DNA of 64,000 nt from Smittia aterrima (taxonomy: Eukaryota; Arthropoda; Insecta; Diptera; Chironomidae). The stretch is from contig CP093831.1 in NCBI GenBank assembly GCA_033063855.1, positions 22,754,001 to 22,818,000 of the forward strand, read 5' to 3'. The notes under the pieces are model-generated. The model was not told where the DNA came from, did not search any database, and saw only the letters and a list, made by a program, of their open reading frames with translations. Positions 10,814 through 21,344 of this stretch are shown piece after piece. How positions within the stretch are numbered: position 1 is the stretch's first letter; every line of letters begins with the position of its first letter. The position numbers were made by a program, and so were the translations under genes.

Positions 10814-11540
10814 AGAAACAAATGATCACTTGTGAAGTTGTGTGCATGAGAAACTTGAATGAAAAAGAATAAAACTTTTAAATTATTTATTTTCGTTATC
10901 GTCATTATTTTCAATATCAACAGAGATTAAGTCGACCATCGGGAAGAGTTATTCGGCAATCAAATTGAGAAATGAAGTGCAAGTCTGTTTATTTACTCTT
11001 GTAATTTTCGTATAATTATTATTTTTTTGCTGAACCACTTTGATTAAAAATCTCTGCAAAAACTTTTTTCTTTTATTTTTTTTTACAATTTAAAGATTTG
11101 TCTCATATCTTTGATGAAAACTGTTCGAATCCATTTTATTAGCGATCGCCGAAAGTTGATTTATTGGCGTTTCTTAGGATTTTGTGCGAAACGTGAAAAA
11201 ATAAAGTCATTTGACCAAAAATGCCATTCTTTTCTCTCACTTGAACTTGTCGAAACCGCGTTGAAATATTAAGGTTCGGTTTTAGAAGATCAAGGCCTAA
11301 GTTGCAACCTATTCTCTTAAGTAGCCAACGTACAACTAGTGACAGGTAATTGTTCAGCCCCTTTGGGACAGACTGATCGCTTAAAACAAGCTTTTGACGA
11401 GACGCACGCGAACAAATGAAATTGTCGAACATGAACGAATACGTTGATGGATGATTTGAAAATATATGAACAATGATCTCACTGAAAAAAGACAACAACA
11501 CGAGTTTCTTTAATTTGAGTTTCACTTATTTCACTCAACT
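10814..11540. other. Intergenic between convergent genes
   Basis: 3' flanks of the LRR gene (+) and the first M13-like gene (-). An AATAAA signal is at about 10868. The open frame on the minus strand at 11139-11525 shows no protein-like composition. Confidence 0.5.
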
Positions 11541-13720
11541 TTATTTCTCAGCATTTTCTTTACAATTAAAAGCTTCTTGAAAGCCTGGATTCTTCGAAAT
11601 CAGCAAATGCAGCTTTTCCTTCTCATCTGCAAATAATGAATATTCTGGTCTTTTTATTTCACTTGGTTGAACTTTTGCATAAAAATGACGTGCACTTGCA
11701 ACCCAGAAAAGTTGTTGATTGGTTAATCGATTCGCGCCAAGTTCCAGGTCTTGTCCACCAGAATTCAACCAGTCAACATAGAACTCATACGAGACTTGCA
11801 TTTCGTCCGACAAAGTTTTGAAATGTAGAATATTCCATTCCTAAAAGAAATTGAATTAAAATAATCGTTTATATTACTTTTCTACGTTACATCTTTCAGA
11901 TATTCGGTCAACCCAATGTGCAAGGCAACATAAATCAAGTTGGAAACAGTAGCAGTGTTGAAGAAGCGAGGTCTTTGTTGATGATAAAATGGATAATGAA
12001 CGTACGAAAGTGGAATATCTGCAAGAAATATTTAATTTCAACGAAGCTTTTCTGAGTTTAAGGACTCACACAAAATATTGTCGTAGGGAAAATATTTAAA
12101 ACCAGCATCAAAATTTTTCGCCAATTCTTCAAGTTTTCTTCGTCTGCTTGTTATCGGTTCCCTCAAAATCCTTTCATGATAATTAATATTTGCGAAGCTT
12201 ATCGACACAAAGTGTTCATCTTCTGAACTTGTCAAGTTGCTAGAATACATTTCTTCAATGCTCTGAGCTGCGAGAAACTCTTCGGGATAGCCAGCGATTG
12301 GTTGAATCAACTTCAAACGAGTGACAACATTTTCCAACACTTCAATGTCGAATTCATTTTCATTTCTAATTTTTGTAATTGCGAATTCAATTGTTTCAAG
12401 TGCGAACTCTTCCATTGATTGCTTTAATGCATCATCTCGATATCGATTTAAATAAATGAATTCAGCTGCTGGTCCCATATTGAAAAGAAGTCCCGCTACG
12501 CATTGGGTCCATCGCTCTCGTCCCTTCTTGACTCCCGCAATTGAATGAGTCCACTCGTTATAGTTGTGAACAATAAAAAACGGAGAATTAATAAACAAGA
12601 AGCCATAAACAATGAAATCAGCGACGCTCCTGCAAAGAGAATTGTTAGTTAGGAGTTCTAAAAAATTATTTAAAATTTCTCGCTTCTTATCTGCAGTTGC
12701 AATAAAATCTGCAAGCCCTTTCGTGATATGAGGATTATGTACGCCTATCACTTCGTCAATTCCAACTTCTGTCAGCAACAGCCGATTAATTATCTTCAGC
12801 CAATCAATTTTTAAACTCGCTGTCAACTCATTTAATTGTCCAATTGTTAAGAATTCCATGTTTGATTCTTCTTGGTTGGTATTGTAGACTTTTTCCTATT
12901 AGATTAAACTTAGTTTTCGATATTTCATTCTAGCTATTTCAATGATTACCAGAAGATCATAGAACTCCTCTTGATTTCGCGAAATTCTGTCGAAATCTTC
13001 TTTGAATTTTCCCACGAACGAAGAGTTCAAGTAAACTCGATTCATATCGTAAAGAATATCTTTGAAACTGGCAAACCAAAGTTGTTTGTTCAAATATTGA
13101 AACTGATTTAACTGCAAGTAACCGAAAGACCCTCGAATATCGCATCGCGACAAAATATGTCGAAACAAATGATTCATTGCCATTTCTGGTTGATCTTCAA
13201 TAAACTTTTTCACATCGAAATCATCTTCGTTTGCTTCAGGATAGAATTTCAATCCGAGAGATCTCAAATAATTTCGAAATATTTTTTCACTTTTGAAATT
13301 AATAAAGTTTGAGTTAACACAGATCGAGAAATGTTTTTTAATTCCTTTGCTAACACGCGTGTCTTTTTCACTTAATTTGCTGGCAATCGCTTTACGCAGT
13401 CTCAAGAAGAAATTATTATTTACTTCTGTTCCAAAGCCTGCATGAGTATCTCGGTCATTCAAAGCTCTATATTTGATAAAGGTGCCAAGAGCAAACTCTT
13501 TGAAGTCATCGCAAGGTCGAACTGATTTGTTTTGCGATGCTGCGTAGAATAAAGTTTGTGCATCTAATAAGCAATATTTTGACTCACAGAAATTACGTTT
13601 CGATTGTTCTTCTGGTGAAACTGAGTCACCGATAAATTGCAAAGCAAATTGCTGTTCTTGCTCAGCATGCACCCAACACTTTAAAGTCAAAGTTAAAATG
13701 AAAATAATCGCGAAAGCCAT
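11541..13720 (-). CDS. Inactive M13 (neprilysin-like) protein, copy 1
   Basis: Secreted M13-family protein. Exons (minus): 13720-12950, 12895-12070 (with an optional GC-AG intron at 12683-12630), 12018-11891, 11840-11541. The product is 674 aa, or 656 aa if the 54-nt GC-AG intron is removed. Seen: a signal peptide; the N-terminal M13 landmark CDDF preceded by RP; the conserved carboxy-terminal block LTNQQLFWVASARHF; and the end GFQEAFNCKENAEK, like the AFNC tail of M13 enzymes. The HExxH helix and the downstream ExxxD zinc ligand segment are missing: the chain runs from ALHIGLTEYLKDEWN almost directly into MQVSYEFYVDWL. It should not be a peptidase. Catalytically dead M13 members are known in Drosophila; function here is unknown. 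Tandem with 13911-16080. Confidence 0.85.
12630..12683 (-). other. 54-nt GC-AG intron, stop-free and in frame
   Basis: On the minus strand the segment starts GCGAGA and ends with a good branch point (CTAAC) and acceptor (CTCTTTGCAG). The paralogue has an ordinary GT-AG intron at exactly this phase-2 position (15045-14996). Here the donor GT has become GC. The segment is 54 nt with no in-frame stop, so retention adds 18 residues and splicing restores the alignment KK-SVADF. Confidence 0.7.
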
Positions 13721-13910
13721 TGAGCTCTTTACTGATGACGACGACCATGAGAACTACAGAATTTCTTCACGCTGATGCTTCTTAAGTAGAAAAAAATTTG
13801 CATTTCCTGTTCTCCTTGGATTTAAGTATAATCGGAATAGGTTTACACAGAATATATTTTCAACTTTGTACAAGAACCTTCCTCTGGAAGAGCAAATTAA
13901 AAGTATTTAT

Positions 13911-16080
13911 TCACAATTTGCAACCAAAAGCTTCGCGGAATCCAGAATTCTTAGAAATTAGATAATGTAAGTTCTCCTTTACAACTCCAAATGAAGTGAA
14001 CTCAGGCGATTTGATTCCACTCTGCTGAACCTTTGAGTAAAAATTTCTTGCACTTGCAACCCAGAAAAGTTGTTGATTGGTTAATCGATTCGCGCCAAGT
14101 TCCAAATCTTGTCCACCAGAATTCAACCAGTCATCATAGAACTCATACGAGACTTGCATTGTATCGGAAAAAGATTTGAAATTCGTAATTTTCCATTCCT
14201 GCAGAATAATAAATTAAAGTCAGAAAAATAATAAACCAATTTTGGAATTAACTTACATTTCTGAGATATTCGGTCAACCCAATGTGCAAGGCAACATAAA
14301 TCAAGTTGGAAACAGTCGCAGTGTTAAAGAAGCGAGGTCTTTGTTGATGATAAAATGGATAATGAACGTACGACAATGGAATATCTGCAAGAAATATTTA
14401 ATTTCAACGAAGTTTTTCTGAGTTTAAAGACTCACACAAAATATTGTCGTAAGGCAAATATTTAAATCCAGAATCGAAATTTTTCGCCAATTCTTCAAGT
14501 TTTCTTCGTCTGCTTGTTATCGGTTCCCTCAAAATCTTTTCATGATAATTTATGATTTTCAGGCTCATATTTACAAAGCTTTGTTGATGAACACTGATTA
14601 AGTCATCGTCGTACAATTCTTCAATCTTGTAAGCATTTGAAAATCCTTTAGGATAACCGACAATTGTTTTGATTCTTCTCAAGCGTTTCACAATATTTAT
14701 CAGAATTTCTTCATTCCATTCATTCTCAGCTCTAATCTTTTTAATTGCGAAATTAATTGATTCCTGAGCAAATTTTGTCATTGAACGTTCCAATAATTTG
14801 TCTTTATATTTCCTCAAGTAAAGGAACTCTAATGCCGGGCTCATATAATGAGCCATCCCGAATGAGCATTGCATCCATCTCTCCTCATCCTTTTTAGCTC
14901 CTGCCACTGAATGTCTCCACTCATTAAAGCTGTAAGCCATGAAGAATGGAGCTTTCAGGGCCAGAAAATTGTAAACCATAAAATCAGCCAAAGTTCTGCA
15001 AAAAAAAAACATTTTTAAATTTGAAAAGTTCAACGAAAGTCTTACTTTTTGTCAGCTGACGATAGAAAGTCTGCGAGTCGTTTCGTTATGTGAGGATCAT
15101 GAACAGCAATCACTTCATTGATTCCAACTTCTGTTAGCAGTAATTGATTTATTATCTTTCGCCAGTCAATGTTTAAATTTGAAGTTAACTCATTTAATCC
15201 TTGAATTGTCAGTAGAACAACTTTTGATTTTTCATTCTTGTCAAAAAAAACTTTTTCTTGCTAAAAAAAATATTTTACAATCTCATTAAGATAATTGTTT
15301 AAAATCAACTCTTACGAGGAGATCATAAAATTCTTCTTGCTGTCGAGAAATCACATGGAATTCACGTTTGAACTTTCCAGCAAACGAAGAGTTCAAGTAA
15401 ACTCGATTCATGTCGTAGAGCAATTCTTTCAAACTCGCAAACCATTTGCTCTTATGAAGAAAACTTATTTGATTGAGCTGCAAGAAACCAAAATGCCCTC
15501 GGTGGTCAAATCGAGTCAAATCGAGTAGAAGTAAGTTGTCCATTGAATGTTGCGGCTCTTCTTCGATAAATTTTTTCACATCAAAGTCTTCTCCATTCTT
15601 CTCAGGATAAAACTTTAATCCATTCGACCTAAGATATTTACGAATTTGTCTGACCCCTTGTTGAGTTATAAAACTTGAGCTGACACATTGAGAATAAAAC
15701 TTTTTAACTGCTTTAGTCACTCGCGTGTCTTTTTCATTCACTTCAATCGCTTTTCTTAGTCTCAGAAAATAACCATTTCTCACGTCAGTTCCAAAGCCAC
15801 TATAAGCATTTCGGTCATTCAACGCTCTATACTTGATAAAGGTGCCAAGAGCAAACTCTTTGAAGTCATCACAAGGTCGCACTGATTTGTTTTGCGATGC
15901 TGCGTAGAATAAAGTTTGTGCATCTAATAAGCAATATTTTGTCTCACAGAAATTTCTTTTCGCTTGATCTTCGAGTGATACTGAGTCTCCGATCAATTGC
16001 AAAGCAAACTCTGGCTCTCGACGAGATTCAGCAAAATAACAAAAACTTAAAATTGTAATGATCAAGAAATTCATTTGCAC
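13911..16080 (-). CDS. Inactive M13 (neprilysin-like) protein, copy 2
   Basis: Tandem paralogue of the preceding gene. Exons (minus): 16080-15316, 15260-15046, 14995-14436, 14384-14257, 14198-13911, giving 651 aa, all GT-AG with consistent phases. It begins with a signal peptide (MQMNFLIITILSFCYFAES), has RPCDDFKEFALG early, and ends LISKNSGFREAFGCKL. As in copy 1, the HExxH and second zinc-ligand region are absent, so both copies share the loss and it predates the duplication. The cysteine of the AFNC tail is kept although the asparagine is not. It is probably a secreted binding protein rather than an enzyme. The gap to copy 1 is only about 190 bp. Confidence 0.85.
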
Positions 16081-16167
16081 TTTGTTGACTGCGACTTCTG
16101 TAACAACTAGATCGCCTCCTAGCGATCACGCCATTTAAGTATTAACTCGTATTACCGATTATTTCTT

Positions 16168-16339
16168 CATAGATAACATTATTACTAGATGAGCCACTTC
16201 GCCGAAATCGATTTCAAGGAGGTTGAATTGTTTTTGCTTTATTTTCTATTTTACGAAACGGAATCATACAAAGCGAAAAGCAATAACAACTCAACCTCCT
16301 TGAACTCCCGTGTCGCATCTAGTATTATTGTTATCTATG
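16168..16339. repeat. Fold-back inverted repeat, about 70-nt arms
   Basis: The left arm 16168-16240 and right arm 16270-16339 are imperfect reverse complements. They share CATAGATAAC ends, ACTAGATG and TTCAAGGAGGTTGA, and are separated by a 29-nt loop. The whole unit could fold into a long hairpin. It may be a small MITE or a hairpin-RNA locus; I found no clear target-site duplication. Confidence 0.7.
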
Positions 16340-16870
16340 ATCTTCTTACCTTCAAGACAAACTCAACAGGTATAAATAATCGTTCTTCATTAACACTTCA
16401 TTGCGATAACATTTGTTCCGCTAATCACGAATAGTTCGTTAAGGGAAGTGTCGCGTGAATACTAGTTCTCTGAAAAGATTTTTACTTCGCTAAATATTGA
16501 AACTGATATAAAATAAGACGTTTAATCTTCCCTCTTCCGTCATTTAACTGCATGATGCAAGATGTTTTCGTAGTGTCTCGTACTGCCACTTCGAGTTTGT
16601 AAACATTTATCCTATTTTATTGTCAACAAACAGAGATATTCGCGGAAAAAACAGTCTGCGACTTAATATCATTATTGATACTAATTTTCTACGTATTTTG
16701 TTGAATCTCATCGATATCTGATAAACTAATCAGGACAACAAAAAGTCTATTCTTAAAATATCTCTTTATTACGATATCGATTAGGCAATTGTTTAATAAA
16801 AAATCACAAAGAAAATATTTCCACAGAATTGATAACAACAATTGTTATCATTTTTTAATGAGTTAGAACG

Positions 16871-17938
16871 GGGACATCGGAAATGACAGGAATTATATAT
16901 AATTTATATATAAATTATATATAATTCAAAAAGTAAAGTTATAAATTACATATAATTTATATATAAATTACATATAAATTATATATAAATTATAGATTAT
17001 ACAAAAATTATATATAAAATTCTTACGATTCTCATGCAAGAAAATATTTAATTGCGTGAAATCAAAAATATATATCATGCAAATATATACAAATTATATA
17101 TAAAATGTATATAATTTATATACATTTTATAGGAGAAATAAAATAGAATATATCTCGATCAATTTTTATGCATTATAGTTTTCAATATAAATTTATCAAT
17201 TATATATAAAAAGGATATAATTTATATATATTTGGATTTGACGATATAAGCCTTCAGATTGATGCGTAGGTTAAGAGGAACGTACCAACAATTGCGTTAA
17301 TCACTAAACAATTAATTAAATCGTCAATATTCCTGCCAATACTTGACTTTCTTTGTAGATTTGTCTTACGTTGCATTGGTCTTACGCTGCAACAACGAGG
17401 ATTTATAGCTCGTGACTACTTCAAGCTCTCTCCAACACTAAAACGTTGTGTTGCACGATTGGCGGCTGGACAAATAAAAAATGCAGATTTTCTTAAACCT
17501 ATGGCCAATGCATCCAAATCAAATAATATTTGTTTAAACGTTTCATTTCAAAAATTAATTTATAAAATGTATATAAATTATATCCCTTTTATATATAATT
17601 TATAAATATATAATGAAAACTATGATGCATAAAAATTGATCGAGATATATTCTATTTTATTTCTCCTGTAAAATGTATATAAATTATATATAAATTATAT
17701 ACATTTTATATATAATTTGTATATGTTTGCATGATATATATTTTCGATTTCAAGCAAGTAAATATTTTCTTGCATGAGAATCGTAAGAATTTTATATATA
17801 ATTTTTGTATAATCTATAATTTATATATAATTTATATGTAATTTATATATAAATTATATGTAATTTATAACTTTACTTTTTGAATTATATATAATTTATA
17901 TATAAATTATATATAATTCCTGTCATTTCCCAGCGTCC
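16871..17938. mobile_element. MULE-like element with long TIRs
   Basis: The left arm (16871 to about 17234) is the reverse complement of the right arm (about 17573 to 17938), with many small differences. Arms are extremely AT-rich, built from ATATAAATTATATAT-type sequence, and share unique blocks such as the ones around ATTCTTACGATTCTCATGCAAG. Both ends share GGAAATGACAGG. The flanks are GTTAGAACG (16862-16870) and GTCAGAACG (17939-17947), a 9-bp target-site duplication with one mismatch. Long TIRs plus a 9-bp duplication are the hallmark of Mutator-like elements. No transposase is present, so it is non-autonomous. The 340-bp centre contains an open frame (see finding). Confidence 0.75.
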
Positions 17939-18086
17939 GTCAGAACGTCTTGCCATCATTTGATATAAAAGAAATTTTTTTATTCAGAACATTTCAGTTT
18001 GAATTTAAATGTTAACTAAGAATATGGAAAGTGTTTTAATTATCTTGTTGCTTACGATTTTTTTTCTTTTTTTATATTGTTATCTA

Positions 18087-18560
18087 TGCTATGGTAGAAT
18101 TTTACCCTCACTTTTGTCAAACGCCGCAACGATCAGTGATTTCAAGTTCGATGTGAATCAACAAATTCCTTCGTGGGTGCACAGTATGACAGCTTTTTGG
18201 TCTTAGTATTCAGAGGAAATTAAAATAAAAACAAATTGAAGTGAAACTTAAACAATTGTTAAACAGTTAATCGCGTATTTATTACGTATAGTTAATGTTC
18301 AAAGGAAATTTCGTTTAAACCTAATAAAAATAAATAGAAATTTAAATTAAAAATTTTCACTCATTTTTCTTCAATTTTATGAAAAAAATCTTCCGTTTTG
18401 TGTTTTTGTTGTGATATTGAAGATTTTTCAAAGATTTCTTTGATTTAAGATTCGAGGTCTCGAGGTAAAACTTAAGTGAATTTCTGACCATTTGCTTCAG
18501 TTTATTCTCAACATTTGATAAGGACAGTTGCTTGCTTAAAGACTACAAATTATTTGTTAG
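18087..18560 (+). pseudogene. Decayed third F-box gene copy
   Basis: 18087-18206 matches the 3' coding end of F-box copy 2: a CTATGGYAG start, then a frame reading LPSLLSNAATISDFKFDVN, against LTSLWSNAATITGLKFTVN. 18240-18440 resembles the 3' flank of F-box copy 1. 18480-18560 matches the F-box 5'UTR (GACCATTTRMYTCAGTT, then GCTTGCTTAAAGACTACAAA). The N-terminal coding region is missing. The remnant abuts the MULE-like element. Confidence 0.7.
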
Positions 18561-19098
18561 AAAAAAGATACAAATATCTAGAGAAAACCTCCGCACTGAT
18601 CGAAGCCACAACAAAAAAAAATTATTCGGACGAGTCGCTTTAATTATTTATTTACGAGGTTCGAGAAGATTAAAGGTCAGACAACACAACAACGCGATAA
18701 TATTATTTCTTTTAAGATAGATAATGAATGCGAAAAAAATTTGATACGTAACAAGGTTCCAGAAGATTAGAAGCGCTGCAAGTTTCTGACAGCCTCCAAA
18801 TTCTCTCTGGATCACCAACATTTCATCTTTCAAGAATCAACAACGTGGAAACTCGTTTATAAATCTGTACACGAAAAGCTTTTTACGTCACTTATGTAAA
18901 TTAAATGAATTGATTTCATAAAAATTGTAATTCAGTGAAAGATTGATGACCTTGCATTTAATAAATAAAAAATTGGTGATTTTGCGAAGCAATCGTGTAA
19001 ATATTATTTTCATATTTAGCTCTCTCAATTCGCAGAGAAATTCTCATTCTTATTCAGAATTTCGTCCAGTTCAAACGTGTAGAGCAAATTGATTAAGA
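18561..19098. other. Intergenic
   Basis: AT-rich. A short motif, GAGGTTCGAGAAGATTA / AAGGTTCCAGAAGATTA, occurs twice (about 18656 and 18754). No TATA box for the next gene is obvious; an initiator-like TTATTCAGAA lies near 19050. Confidence 0.45.
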
Positions 19099-19299
19099 AT
19101 GTTCTCAAGAAAAGTTTTATTATTTGCTTTGATCGTGTTTGCGTTCGTTTACTCCATCGAAGGTTACTGCGAGTTTTTAATAAACGACATCAAAGCCATC
19201 TGCGGAAAAGCACCAAGCAACGAGGCCTTTCAAGATGCCAAGAATCAGTGTTGCAGTCAATTGTGCAGCCAATCAAAGCTTTCAAATTTCTGTTATTGA
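19099..19299 (+). CDS. Insulin-like peptide candidate, single chain
   Basis: Single-exon gene of 66 aa. Residues 1-22 (MFSRKVLLFALIVFAFVYSIEG) are a strong signal peptide, so the product is secreted. The mature 44 residues hold six cysteines spaced C-x10-C-x15-C-C-x3-C-x8-C. The last four (QCCSQLCSQSKLSNFC) fit the insulin A-chain signature CC-x3-C-x8-C exactly. The first two, in YCEFLINDIKAICGK, resemble a B-chain, which normally has C-x11-C and a following G as here. The linker is only about a dozen residues and has no dibasic cleavage site, so it would stay a single chain, as in IGF-type members such as Dilp6. A polyadenylation signal is at about 19352. ImpL2 lies downstream in the window. 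It could instead be an unrelated cysteine-rich peptide with a chance match. Confidence 0.6.
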   Translation: MFSRKVLLFALIVFAFVYSIEGYCEFLINDIKAICGKAPSNEAFQDAKNQCCSQLCSQSKLSNFCY

Positions 19300-19733
19300 G
19301 AAACTTCTGAGAACTTCTCAGTGAGAAGCCAATTTTTGTCTTTTCAAGCAAAATAAAGAGAATTTGAATTAAATTAAAAAAATTGAGAAATTATTCTTTC
19401 TTTTCAGTCTTTCAAGTAATAAATTTCTTAATTTGATCGCTGAAAATTTTCCCTTTACGTAATTTACAAATGATCCCCAAGCTTTGGACGTTTTCCATAA
19501 AACCAAGCTTTGTCTTTTTACGTTCAGAGCACCATCTTGATCTGGGCAATTCGTAAGCTCCGAACCGACCACTTTTGCTCAATTCTTTGTTTACAAAATT
19601 TCCAACATTTGAGCTTCAAAGAAAAATATTTTATCTCGGTTTTAACGAATTCCCACGCTCGTGATTAAATAACTGACATTATAGAATAATTAAAATGTAT
19701 TATAGAGAGTGACTAGAAGCTGAAAACATTGCG
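19300..19733. other. Intergenic
   Basis: 3' flank of the insulin-like candidate and 5' flank of Rce1. Nothing else seen. Confidence 0.5.
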
Positions 19734-20840
19734 ATGGATTATCAAATATCGATTTATTTCTCTTTGGGAAGTTGCTTTGCATTAAGTTGTTTGTATGTTT
19801 CAAGGTAAGAGGCTTCAAATTGATTTTCCACAATCACTCAATTATTGAAATCATTCAATTATTCATTAGTTTGTATGTCTGGAGCGCTGAGGAAAATCGG
19901 TAAGTTCCTAATCAGAAATCGATTGCCAAAGATTGACAAAAACTTTCTTTTAGTGATCATCCGTCCACCATCAAGAAACGATTCTTCAGCGTCTTTTGTG
20001 TGATGCTGGTTTCGCCATTATTCGTTTACCTCTTCTCTTCGCCAAATCTCTTCAAAAGTTATTCAATATGGGAAGTCATGGGACTTCGAGTGGAAGGATT
20101 GCTCTCAGCGTTTGTTATTCCTTTATTGCTGACGATGATTCTCTTTCTTGGTCCACTCAGCGTTCAACTCACAAACGGGATTTGGAAAATCTATTCAGGT
20201 TTGACTCTTTATTCATTGGAAATGTTTCGATATTGATTTATCTTCCTTCTCATTATTGTAGAACCAATGTTCTGGTTCAATCACTGTCAGAATCTTCTGT
20301 GGATTAGGAATCACGTCGTCGCGCCACTATCAGAAGAATTCACATTTCGTGCCTGCATGTTGCCACTGCTTCTGCAGAGGTTTTCACCAATGACATCGAT
20401 TTTTATCACGCCACTCTTCTTCGGTGTTGGTGAGTTACTCTTTAATAAGTTTGAGCCTGCAATAACATTAAAATATTTAAGCTCACCTTCATCATATGAT
20501 TGAGAGACTTCGAACGGGAATGGAGAAGAAGACAGCAGTTTTGATTTCGTGCTTCCAATTTTTTTACACATCGATCTTCGGTATTTATTCAGCATATCTT
20601 TTCACACGTACTGGACACTTCATATCGCCATTCATCGTTCATGCCTTCTGCAATCACATGGGATTTCCTGATCTTCCCGATCTCATTTCACAGCCAGAAC
20701 CTAAACGTTGCATTTTCTTCGTAATTTATGTCTTGGGTCTAGTCGGTTGGATTCTACTGCTGCCAACAATGACAAATCCTGAATGGTATCACAACCAACA
20801 ATTTTGGATAAACGGCACAAATCATTCAGCGAGTATATGA
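19734..20840 (+). CDS. Rce1: CAAX prenyl protease 2 (Rce1 family)
   Basis: Integral membrane endopeptidase of the endoplasmic reticulum that removes the aaX tripeptide from prenylated CAAX proteins such as Ras. Exons: 19734-19804, 19870-19899, 19954-20198, 20262-20429, 20482-20840, giving 290 aa with consistent phases. Catalytic motifs are intact: EEFTFR (the EExxxR motif) in the fourth exon, FGVAHLHH across the fourth junction, and [11 protein letters not shown]. The early segment [12 protein letters not shown] is also typical of the family. Several hydrophobic helices are visible. Upstream frames are closed, supporting the chosen ATG. A single-copy housekeeping gene, unlike its neighbours. 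Confidence 0.92.
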
Positions 20841-21344
20841 GTCATTTTACCCAATGAGTCTAATTTTTTTACAACGATTTATTCTAACGAATAGAAGAAA
20901 GTTAGTGTTTCGATTTTATAATCACGGTTTAGATGTTAAACGATCAATCCTTTCCCATCTAGTGAAGAAAACGATTCTTAGAATAATTTTGATGAATTAT
21001 CCACGAAAATTAGACAAATCAATAAAAACTTTCAACTTTAATTCCAGTTTCGAAGTTGTCGTCTTTAGATTACAGAAGAGAAAACTTATCGTTCAGTGAC
21101 TTTATTTTAAAAAATCTTAATAATCACGTCATGTCTATCTACATAAATATAAAGACATTTTTAATTATCTGTCCAGTTGCTTGATTGCAATGAGAGTCCG
21201 TTGCGAAGTAAACACAAAGTGAAAGAAGGTCAGAAGAAAAATTCACTTTTCAATATTTTTTTATCATTGCTCATACTTCTCACCGGCTTGGCTTGATCTA
21301 GTTTCAAACGAAAGGAAATGCCGTCGATGCTGGAAAGTAAAAGT
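20841..21344. other. Intergenic between convergent genes
   Basis: 3' flanks of Rce1 (+) and the low-complexity gene (-). The open frame 20854-21099 lacks any recognisable feature. Confidence 0.5.

Noticed and set aside
11118..11130. GTTCGAATCC resembling a tRNA B box
   Set aside because: No A box or cloverleaf can be formed around it.
11139..11525. Minus-strand 128-codon frame
   Set aside because: It lies in the 3' flank of the M13 gene with random composition and no homologue recognised.
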